Shown: positions 8,904 through 13,999 of the stretch, piece by piece | Layout: every line of letters starts with the position of its first letter | How positions within the stretch are numbered: the first letter of the stretch is position 1 | NCBI GenBank assembly: GCA_002385755.1 | Contig: DGED01000005.1 | Span: 9,837 to 23,948, forward strand | Direction: 5' to 3' | DNA length: 14,112 nucleotides | Source: Caryophanales bacterium UBA3935 | GTDB lineage: Bacteria > Bacillota_I > Bacilli_A > ML615J-28 > CAG-698 | Program-made: the position numbers and the translations under genes | Notes under the pieces: generated by a model | The model's input: only the letters and a program-made list of their open reading frames with translations | Database searches by the model: none | Told to the model about the DNA's origin: nothing

Positions 8904-8932
8904 ATTATAATACAAAAAGCGGCCGGATGCAA
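8904..8932 (-). promoter_or_regulatory. Sigma-A promoter of the J-like gene/addBA run
   Basis: TTGCAT (8932-8927), a 17-base spacer and a perfect TATAAT (8909-8904) on the minus strand. The predicted start is about 15 bases before the ATG at 8883, a very short leader. The promoter lies immediately after the aminotransferase stop codon. No strong terminator separates them; only a weak CCGGCCGCTTTTT run is present. Confidence 0.82.
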
Positions 8933-8942
8933 TAAATTGAGA

Positions 8943-10121
8943 CTATAATCGGCTTCGCTTAATGTCCGCGACATAACGGCAAAGGCGCCTAAGCCCTTCT
9001 TCCAGCCGCGGGAGCGGGCAAGCGACGTTGATGCGGATAAAGTCGCCGTAAGCGTCCCCGTAGATCGATCCCGGGTTTACCGCGAGCCCGTAATCGATTA
9101 ATTCCTCGGTCATTCTCTCCGCCGGGCGGTTCAAAAACGCCATCTTTACCCAAGCGAGATACGTTCCCTCGGCGCGGTATACTATCGCCTCCGGGATGTT
9201 TTCCCGAAAATATGCCTCGAGAAAACGGACGTTTTCCTCGATATGGGCCCTCTGGCGCGCAAGCCATGAATCCCCGCGCTCGTATGCCGCCCGCGCGGCC
9301 TCGATGCTCAAGGGATTGGCGGCGCCCGCGTAATTGCGATCGAGTTTCTCCTCAATTCTTCGGCGGATATCGGCGTCGGGAGCGATAATCAGGGAAAAAC
9401 GCAAACCGGCGAGATTAAATGTCTTGCTCGGGGCGATGAAAACGACGATTTTTTGATATTCGGAAAAGAAAGAACCCAAGGAGGTAAAGCGATTTTCGAA
9501 GAGAATAAAATCGCAGTGAATCTCGTCGCTTGCCAAGATTACGTCATATTTTCTCGCCAGCCCGACAAGTCTCTCCAGCTCCGCCCGGCTCCAGACCCGA
9601 CCCGCGGGATTATGCGGGCTACAAAAAATCAACATTTTCGCGCCGGAGCGAAATTTTTTCTCCAAGTCGGAGAAATCAATTTCATAACTCTTTCCCGTGT
9701 CACGCAAGACGTTTAACGCCAGGGTCGCGCCGGCGTCGGGGACGACGCGGTAAAACGGGTGATAAATCGGCGGCTGGATAACGACCGCCTCTCCCGGGGC
9801 GACGCAAGCGCGGATCGTCCAGTAGATGGCGTTAACGACGCCGGGCGTCGAAAACATCCACCCCGGCTCCGGGCGGTACCCGTAGCGGCGCTCCGACCAG
9901 TCTGCTGTCGCGCGATAAAAGTCCTCGTCGATATAGGTATAACCGAACGCCCCGTGCCGAACCCGTTTTTCAAGCGCCCGCCTGACGACAGGAGCCGTCG
10001 GGTAGTCGGAATCGGCGACCGAGAGCGCGATAATATCATCGGGACGCGGTCCGGTTAGACGCGGCAAATCCCATTTGTAGGATCGCGTGTTTTTACGGCT
10101 GAATTTGCGGTTAAATGACAT
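8943..10121 (-). CDS. patB: PLP-dependent aminotransferase of the MalY/PatB type (probable cystathionine beta-lyase)
   Basis: Cytoplasmic fold-type I PLP enzyme of 392 residues. MalY/PatB members mostly cleave C-S bonds, turning cystathionine into homocysteine, pyruvate and ammonia; some act as aminotransferases. Features in order: ALSVADSDYP (32-41, the M/S-x-A-D-M/S-D region typical of MalY), QPPIYHPF with Y120, CSPHNPAGR with N171, ASDEIHCD with D199, APSKTFNLAGLR with the PLP lysine K233, and FIRIN with R363 binding the substrate carboxylate. I chose the ATG at 10121 over an upstream in-frame start because AAGGAG lies nine bases before it and the extra 19 residues would span the promoter. 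It diverges from trxA, which hints at linked sulfur/thiol functions. The subfamily is firm, the exact reaction less so. Confidence 0.88.
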   Translation of the reverse strand: MSFNRKFSRKNTRSYKWDLPRLTGPRPDDIIALSVADSDYPTAPVVRRALEKRVRHGAFGYTYIDEDFYRATADWSERRYGYRPEPGWMFSTPGVVNAIYWTIRACVAPGEAVVIQPPIYHPFYRVVPDAGATLALNVLRDTGKSYEIDFSDLEKKFRSGAKMLIFCSPHNPAGRVWSRAELERLVGLARKYDVILASDEIHCDFILFENRFTSLGSFFSEYQKIVVFIAPSKTFNLAGLRFSLIIAPDADIRRRIEEKLDRNYAGAANPLSIEAARAAYERGDSWLARQRAHIEENVRFLEAYFRENIPEAIVYRAEGTYLAWVKMAFLNRPAERMTEELIDYGLAVNPGSIYGDAYGDFIRINVACPLPRLEEGLRRLCRYVADIKRSRL

Positions 10122-10143
10122 AACTCTATTCTCCTTCGTTAAT

Positions 10144-10172
10144 ATTATATCATTATCCGCGCAAAGCGCAAA
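10144..10172 (-). promoter_or_regulatory. Promoter of the PatB-type gene with GCGCAAA repeats
   Basis: TTTGCG (10172-10167), a 17-base spacer and TATAAT (10149-10144) on the minus strand, with a start near 10137. The -35 and spacer overlap two tandem copies of GCGCAAA (10159-10172), which also form GCGC-AAA-GCGC. This could be an operator but is short. Confidence 0.7.
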
Positions 10173-10217
10173 CATCAAATAATTTTCGCATAACTTGCCC
10201 GGGTCCGGGCGGCTTGG

Positions 10218-10258
10218 GTGATTTAGTCACGGAAAAAAAAGCGCGCGCGGAATATAAT
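10218..10258 (+). promoter_or_regulatory. trxA promoter with Crp-like site in class II position
   Basis: A perfect TATAAT (10253-10258) has no acceptable -35; the hexamer at 17-base spacing reads CGGAAA. GTGA-TTTAG-TCAC (10218-10230) is a perfect inverted repeat centred about 41 bases before the predicted start (near 10265), the usual place for a Crp/Fnr activator acting at a -35-deficient promoter. The half-site spacing is five bases rather than the six of classical Crp sites. A second inverted repeat, GCCCGG-GT-CCGGGC (10197-10210), lies just upstream. The spacer contains GCGCGCGCGG. Confidence 0.6.
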
Positions 10259-10280
10259 AAAAGAAAAAAGGAGGCATATC

Positions 10281-10592
10281 ATGAAAAATGTTAACTTAAA
10301 GGAATTCCAGGAAGAATTAAAACAAAACGAATTGGTGCTCGTTGACTTTTACGCCGATTGGTGCGGCCCGTGTCGGATGCTCGCCCCGGTAATCCAGCAA
10401 GTCGCGGCGGAAACCCAGGGCAAAGTGAAAGTCCTAAAGGTCGACGTCGAACGGGAAAGAGAACTAGCCTATATTTATAATATCGCTTCGATACCGACTT
10501 TGATACTGTTTAAAAACGGGAAAGTCGTATCCGAAATTCTCGGGTTCCGCCCCAAAAACGTCATCATAAACCTTATCGATCAACACGCCTAA
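10281..10592 (+). CDS. trxA: Thioredoxin
   Basis: Small cytoplasmic protein disulfide reductase of 103 residues (E. coli Trx1 has 108). It reduces disulfides in ribonucleotide reductase, peroxiredoxins and other targets and is recycled by thioredoxin reductase. The canonical active site WCGPC is at residues 27-31, with the buried D22 in VDFYADWC and the cis-proline P72 in SIPT. No signal peptide or extra domain. AAGGAGG lies six bases before the ATG. The gene ends in its own terminator, whose left arm contains the stop codon, so it can be expressed separately from the regulator downstream. The upstream inverted repeat suggests control by a Crp/Fnr-type protein, possibly the next gene's product. 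Confidence 0.96.
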   Translation: MKNVNLKEFQEELKQNELVLVDFYADWCGPCRMLAPVIQQVAAETQGKVKVLKVDVERERELAYIYNIASIPTLILFKNGKVVSEILGFRPKNVIINLIDQHA

Positions 10593-10624
10593 AACAACGC
10601 CGGCGGCGTTGTTTTCTTTTTTTT
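10591..10624 (+). terminator. Intrinsic terminator of trxA
   Basis: Arms AAAACAACGCC (10591-10601) and GGCGTTGTTTT (10605-10615), loop GGC, then C and eight T. The trxA TAA stop occupies 10590-10592, so the hairpin begins inside the stop codon. Confidence 0.9.
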
Positions 10625-10637
10625 CCTGTGGTATAAT
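10609..10637 (+). promoter_or_regulatory. Promoter of the Crp/Fnr-family gene, extended -10
   Basis: TTGTTT (10609-10614), a 17-base spacer and TATAAT (10632-10637) preceded by TGG. The -35 box is part of the right arm of the trxA terminator and the spacer holds its T tract. Transcription would start near 10644, only about eight bases before the ATG. Confidence 0.8.
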
Positions 10638-10651
10638 GTTGTCGGGGTGAT

Positions 10652-11329
10652 ATGATGACCGACGCGATGAAGGATTATTTGCGGGAACATCTGCCTTTTT
10701 ATCGCGATCTTACGCCGGAAGAGAAAGAAACGCTCGAAAATTCCGCCCATTATCGCGCCTACCGGAAAAAGGAATTGATCTATAACGGTCTTGAGGACTG
10801 CGCCGGTCTTTATCTCGTTAAGAAGGGAGAGATGCGGGCTTTTATCGTGTCCGATAGCGGCCGCGAACTCACGGTCTTCCGCCTTTTCGAATTCGATATC
10901 TGCCTATTCAGCGCCTCTTGCCTATTAAGCGAGATTGATTTCGAGTTATCGGTCGAGGCCGCGGTTGACACGGAGGCGATCCTAATCCCTAACGCCGCGT
11001 ATAACGAACTTTTAAAAAACATCAAAGTACTCGCCTATACCAACCGGCTTTTATCATCGCGCTTTAACGACGTCATGTTTTTAATCCGCCAGACGATTTT
11101 CGCCGGTCTTGACAAACGTCTCGCGAGTTTTTTAATCGAGCAGGCGGCCGTGGCCGGCGGCGACGTGATCGAAATCACTCACGAAGAGATCGCCAATCAC
11201 ATCGCTTCGGCGCGCGAGGCGGTGACGAGAATGCTTAAATTTTTTCAAAACGAAAGATTGATTAGCGTCGGACGCGGTAAGATTGAAATTATCGACTTCT
11301 CCCGTCTAAACAAAATCGCTTCCGCGTAA
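10652..11329 (+). CDS. Crp/Fnr-family transcriptional regulator
   Basis: DNA-binding regulator of 225 residues with an N-terminal cyclic-nucleotide-binding-like barrel (about 15-125), a long dimer helix (about 125-150) and a C-terminal winged helix (about 155-215). The barrel has LYLVKKGEMRAF and the FDICLFSASCLL stretch seen in a widespread Bacillota subgroup; it lacks a convincing cAMP-binding RxS motif. Cysteines are C50, C84 and C90, with no Fnr-like N-terminal cluster. The recognition helix SAREAVTRML has R188, E189 and R193 in the register of Crp R180, E181 and R185, which read GTGA. GGGGTGAT precedes two ATGs (10652 and 10655); either may be used. It follows trxA, whose promoter carries GTGA/TCAC half-sites. 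The ligand or redox signal is unknown. Confidence 0.9.
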   Translation: MMTDAMKDYLREHLPFYRDLTPEEKETLENSAHYRAYRKKELIYNGLEDCAGLYLVKKGEMRAFIVSDSGRELTVFRLFEFDICLFSASCLLSEIDFELSVEAAVDTEAILIPNAAYNELLKNIKVLAYTNRLLSSRFNDVMFLIRQTIFAGLDKRLASFLIEQAAVAGGDVIEITHEEIANHIASAREAVTRMLKFFQNERLISVGRGKIEIIDFSRLNKIASA

Positions 11330-11355
11330 AAAAACTTCCCGGAAAACCCGGGAAG
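11328..11355 (-). terminator. Minus-strand terminator for the permease transcript
   Basis: Minus-strand arms CTTCCCGG (11355-11348) and CCGGGAAG (11342-11335), a five-base loop, then seven T (11334-11328). It sits directly behind the regulator's stop codon. On the plus strand the hairpin has no T tract, so regulator mRNA should read through it. Confidence 0.82.
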
Positions 11356-11390
11356 CGGTCTATCTTTTCGGAACAAACGGAAAAGCAAAT

Positions 11391-11428
11391 AAAGGTGACT
11401 ACGCTTATCGCCGTAATCACCTTTTTTT
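11391..11428 (+). terminator. Plus-strand terminator for the Crp/Fnr-family gene
   Basis: Arms AAAGGTGACTACG (11391-11403) and CGTAATCACCTTT (11412-11424) pair over 13 positions with one mismatch, loop of eight bases, followed by seven T (11422-11428). On the minus strand the T tract (TTTATTTG) is weaker. Confidence 0.85.
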
Positions 11429-11451
11429 ATTAGCGATAGCTTTTTGCTATT

Positions 11452-12801
11452 TTATTTTGCTTTGGATGCTTCTTTTCTTTTTTCTTCTTTCTCCTTCGGC
11501 AAAATCGCGTTTAGGAGAATGCCGACGATCGCCGCCAGGGCCATGCCGTAAATCGAGAACTTTCCGAAGTCGATAACGGCGCCGCCCAATCCCAAGACGA
11601 GGATCGTGGAGGCGATAAGCATGTTGCGGGTTTGGGAAAAATCGACGCGGTTATCGATCAATACCTTAACGCCGTTTAAGCCGATGAAACCGTAAAGGAC
11701 AATCGACATGCCGCCCATGACCGCTGCGGGAATCGATTGGATTATAACCGTTAATACATTGAAGAATGAAAGGATGATCGCGATGACGGCGGCCAGACCG
11801 GTCACCCACACCGAGCCGATCTTCGTCATCCCGACGACCGCGGTGTTCTCGCCGTAAGTCGTGTTCGCCGGACCGCCGACCATCGCCGCGAACGAAGTCG
11901 CGATACCGTCGCCGATCAAGGTGCGGTCAAGCCCCGGGTCTTTTAGGAAGTCCTTATCGCAAATTTTCGACAACACGGCGTGGTCGCCGATATGCTCGCA
12001 GGCGGTAACGAAGGCGAGAGGCGCGATCGTGATTAGCGCCGCGAAATTAAGCTTATAGAAAGTTATATCCGTCCCCAAAAACGTGACTTCTTTATCTTTA
12101 AACCACAGGAACATAAATTCGGGAATCTTCACCCACTCGCTCGGATTTGATAACACCGCTTTAATCGGTTCAATGTCTACTTTTCCCAGGATCAAGGCAA
12201 AAATATATCCCCCGACGATCCCGACGAGGAAAGGAATGATTTTCAGGAAACCTTTTGCGAAAGTGGCGATTAAAATGACGCTTAAAAACGCGACTAAAGA
12301 AATCAATATCGATTTCCAACCGCCGCCCGCAACCAAGCCGGCGCTAGTGATCGCGACCGATGATAAACTGAACCCGATAATCGCGATCATCGGGCCGATA
12401 ATAACCGGCGGCAGAACCTTGTTGATCCAACCCTTTCCGGCAATCTTGACAAGCAGCGCGATGACGACATAAATAATACCGACAACGAAAAGACCGGTAA
12501 GCGCCGAACCGTAATGGGGCTTGGCGACATTATCGTTAAAACCGGAAATAATCGCTATCGGCGTGATGTAGGCGAACGAGCTTCCCAGATAGACGGGAAC
12601 TTTCGCTTTTGTGCAAAGAATGTAAATCAAGGTCCCGACGCCGGAAGTGAATAAAGCGACAGACACCGGCAGTCCGGTAGTAAGCGGCACCAAAATCGTG
12701 GCGCCGAACATGGCGAAGACGTGCTGCAGGCTCAATACAAACCATTTGCCGGCGGACGGTTTTTCGTGAGCGTCGTAAATCAGTGCTTTTGTTTGTTCCA
12801 T
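11452..12801 (-). CDS. uraA: NCS2-family nucleobase permease, uracil-type (UraA/PyrP-like)
   Basis: Integral membrane nucleobase:proton symporter of 449 residues with about 14 hydrophobic segments. The N-terminus KWFVLSLQHVFAMFGATILVP and the core ACEHIGDHAVLSKI and GGPANTTYGENTAVVGMTK are characteristic of the uracil branch. E269 and E318 correspond to E. coli UraA E241 and E290, which contact uracil; the xanthine branch normally has QNTG where this protein has GENT. The end is a lysine-rich cytoplasmic tail (from about 435). AGGAGG lies five bases before the ATG. The gene is preceded by a guanine-type purine riboswitch and attenuator, so expression should fall when guanine is plentiful. This does not fit simply with uracil as the only substrate: a purine substrate, or control of pyrimidine salvage by purine level, are both possible. 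Family certain; substrate uncertain. Confidence 0.9.
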   Translation of the reverse strand: MEQTKALIYDAHEKPSAGKWFVLSLQHVFAMFGATILVPLTTGLPVSVALFTSGVGTLIYILCTKAKVPVYLGSSFAYITPIAIISGFNDNVAKPHYGSALTGLFVVGIIYVVIALLVKIAGKGWINKVLPPVIIGPMIAIIGFSLSSVAITSAGLVAGGGWKSILISLVAFLSVILIATFAKGFLKIIPFLVGIVGGYIFALILGKVDIEPIKAVLSNPSEWVKIPEFMFLWFKDKEVTFLGTDITFYKLNFAALITIAPLAFVTACEHIGDHAVLSKICDKDFLKDPGLDRTLIGDGIATSFAAMVGGPANTTYGENTAVVGMTKIGSVWVTGLAAVIAIILSFFNVLTVIIQSIPAAVMGGMSIVLYGFIGLNGVKVLIDNRVDFSQTRNMLIASTILVLGLGGAVIDFGKFSIYGMALAAIVGILLNAILPKEKEEKRKEASKAK

Positions 12802-12849
12802 TTTTCCTCCTGTTTTTTTTTTACCGAAAAGCTAACGCGCCGTATTCCT

Positions 12850-12883
12850 AAAAAAAAGCCCGAGCGGAAATTCCACCCCGGAC
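12850..12883 (-). terminator. Attenuator terminator of the purine riboswitch
   Basis: On the minus strand GTCCGGGG-TGG (from 12883) pairs with CCG-CTCGGGC, with one bulged G, two G-U pairs and loop AATTT, followed by eight T (12857-12850). It lies between the aptamer and the permease Shine-Dalgarno. An alternative fold pairs its GTCC with GGAC at the aptamer P3/P1 junction (12942-12939) and ACTAA (12889-12885) with TTAGT (12928-12924), a plausible antiterminator that ligand binding would prevent. Hand folding only. Confidence 0.78.
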
Positions 12884-12932
12884 CTTAGTCGGCATACTAA
12901 AAAAATTATACCATTGTAAACACACTAATGTC

Positions 12933-12999
12933 GTCGTAGTCCCAAAATTTAAGGTATTGGGGTAGAAACTTTCGAACCATATTATCGAAGATATACGAC
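12933..12999 (-). promoter_or_regulatory. Purine (guanine-type) riboswitch aptamer
   Basis: The conserved purine-aptamer elements occur in order on the minus strand. P1 is GTCGTA/TACGAC (12999-12994 with 12938-12933). P2 is TTCGA/TCGAA with loop AATATGG. J2/3 contains AGTTTCTACC. P3 is CCCAA/TTGGG with loop TACCTTAAATT. The loop GG and CC that make the kissing contact are present. The specificity base equivalent to C74 (adenine aptamers have U) is C, the complement of 12939, so the predicted ligand is guanine or hypoxanthine. A terminator follows, consistent with an OFF switch over the permease gene. Confidence 0.93.
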
Positions 13000-13018
13000 T
13001 TATTAACTTTTCTCGAGA

Positions 13019-13047
13019 ATTATACCATAGAAAAACATTGTTGTAAA
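13019..13047 (-). promoter_or_regulatory. Promoter of the riboswitch-permease transcript
   Basis: TTTACA (13047-13042), a 17-base spacer and TATAAT (13024-13019) preceded by TGG on the minus strand. Transcription would begin near 13012, about 13 bases before aptamer P1. The remainder up to the dedA stop (13048-13108) is A/T-rich with no clear dedA terminator. Confidence 0.85.
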
Positions 13048-13108
13048 TTGTTTTTTTTAGTAAAACGTTTTCCGTGCCCTTATTAAATTTTTCGGCGAAA
13101 ACCTTACG

Positions 13109-13699
13109 CTACCGTGTTTTAATAAGTCGTTTGCGGTAAAACAAAAATAAAAAGCCCAAAATCGCGATATAAACGATAACGGTTTTATACGCGGAGACGA
13201 ATTTCCCGACGGCGGCTACATTATCCGCGAAGAGATATCCCAAACCGATCAACGCCGCGTTCCAAAGCGTAATCCCGATCAGGGAAAACCCCGCGTAGCG
13301 GGCGGCCTTTTGCCGGGACGCCCCCGCGACAAAAGCGATATACGTCCGGCACAAAGGGATTACCCGCCCGAGCGCCACCGCCAAATCGCCGTGGCGGCGG
13401 TAATACGCGAATGACTCTTCGATTCGCGCGCTCGCGCGCGGGAAGCGCCCTCCGAGATATCGAACGAACCGCGGGCCGCCGATATAACCCGCGCCGTAGC
13501 AGAAAAACGTCCCGAAAAAACCCGCCGCCGTGCATAAAAGCAAAACGAAGGCAAAACTTTTATCCGTCGCCGCCGCGATCGCTCCCGCCGCCGGCAGGAC
13601 GACCTCGCTCGGTATCGGGAAACAAGCGTATTCGAAAAAAACCATGACCGTGACCGCGACGAGCCCGTAATCGGCCAGCGCGCGCATAATCCATTCCAA
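13109..13699 (-). CDS. DedA-family (VTT domain) integral membrane protein
   Basis: Membrane protein of 196 residues. DedA proteins support membrane potential, pH and cation tolerance, and several Bacillota members recycle the lipid carrier undecaprenyl phosphate across the membrane. Visible family features: FFEYACFPIPSE (E23, E32) at the first re-entrant segment, the GRVIPLCR motif with R112 and R118, the following amphipathic GASRQKAARYAGF, and three further hydrophobic stretches ending in a basic YRKRLIKTR tail. The start is TTG at 13699: GGGAGGG lies seven bases upstream, whereas the first ATG (13687) is about 19 bases away from it and would drop four residues. It is preceded by an unusually long structured leader and ends without an obvious terminator, so transcripts may run into the riboswitch region. 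Which DedA subgroup it belongs to I cannot tell. Confidence 0.9.
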   Translation of the reverse strand: MEWIMRALADYGLVAVTVMVFFEYACFPIPSEVVLPAAGAIAAATDKSFAFVLLLCTAAGFFGTFFCYGAGYIGGPRFVRYLGGRFPRASARIEESFAYYRRHGDLAVALGRVIPLCRTYIAFVAGASRQKAARYAGFSLIGITLWNAALIGLGYLFADNVAAVGKFVSAYKTVIVYIAILGFLFLFYRKRLIKTR

Positions 13700-13853
13700 C
13701 GTTTAACCCTCCCTTTCGCGCGCGGGACAAGCGCGCGTCAATGAAAAGGACCCTCGCTAGGAGGGCCCGATTATGCTTTGTTTTGATTTCTTGCTCTAAG
13801 CATAGAAAAGAGCAACTCATGGTTTTTGTTTTGAATGGTAACCGTCGGAATCC
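13700..13853 (-). promoter_or_regulatory. Candidate structured 5' leader of dedA (pseudoknot plus anti-Shine-Dalgarno)
   Basis: About 155 noncoding bases between the predicted dedA start of transcription and the TTG codon hold a chain of possible structures. (a) AATGG/CCATT hairpin at the 5' end. (b) Hairpin TTGCTCT/AGAGCAA (13815-13809 with 13797-13791), whose loop TATGCTT is perfectly complementary to AAGCATA (13778-13772), giving a pseudoknot across an A-rich linker. (c) Hairpin GGGCCCTC/GAGGGTCC (13768-13748, loop CTAGC) followed by TTTT. (d) Hairpin CGCGCGC/GCGCGCG (13737-13717) abutting the Shine-Dalgarno. CCCTCC in hairpin (c), 13765-13760, is complementary to GGAGGG of the Shine-Dalgarno (13712-13707). 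It matches no riboswitch class known to me. Confidence 0.5.
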
Positions 13854-13869
13854 ATTGTCATATGACAAT
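13854..13869. repeat. 16-bp perfect palindrome, possible operator
   Basis: ATTGTCATATGACAAT is a perfect 16-base inverted repeat with no spacer. It lies at the predicted dedA transcription start and overlaps the edge of its -10, and is about 100 bases upstream of the divergent GPH transporter start. It has the form of a dimeric repressor site; no specific regulator can be named. Confidence 0.6.
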
Positions 13870-13901
13870 TATATTATATCGCCGGCTATCGTTTTTATTC
13901 A
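13868..13901 (-). promoter_or_regulatory. Tentative dedA promoter
   Basis: Two overlapping TATAAT hexamers on the minus strand (13878-13873 and 13873-13868). The first has TGAATA (13901-13896) at 17 bases, a poor -35 with three of six consensus positions. A/T-rich sequence further upstream could act as an UP element. Confidence 0.45.
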
Positions 13902-13949
13902 TAAAAAAATTAAAATTTTTAAAATTGTCGCTGGCTTTTACGCTTCTTA

Positions 13950-13958
13950 TGATATAAT
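13950..13958 (+). promoter_or_regulatory. Extended -10 promoter of the GPH transporter gene
   Basis: TGA-TATAAT (13950-13958) with no good -35 at normal spacing; TTGTCG at 13925-13930 is 22 bases away, too far. The start would be near 13965, giving a leader of about 35 bases. Confidence 0.6.
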
Positions 13959-13999
13959 AATTACGAGAAAACATTTTCATAAATTTATCGGAGGAAATA

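Noticed and set aside
8911..8935. Terminator after the PatB-type gene
   Set aside because: CCGGCCGCTTTTT is a short palindrome that cannot make a stable hairpin; it coincides with the promoter spacer for the next gene.
13048..13108. Intrinsic terminator for dedA
   Set aside because: Only weak A/T pairings (GTTTTC with GAAAAC, and AAAACGTTTT) exist, with no G/C stem in front of the T-rich run; not convincing.
13700..13853. T-box or yybP-ykoY riboswitch in the dedA leader
   Set aside because: The T-box antiterminator consensus (GGGTGGNACCGCG-like) and the Mn-riboswitch GGGGAG motif are absent.
13817..13855. Twelve-residue upstream reading frame (MDSDGYHSKQKP) in the dedA leader, minus strand
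   Set aside because: No Shine-Dalgarno and only a few bases after the predicted transcription start; no run of regulatory codons. A leader peptide cannot be excluded but is not supported.
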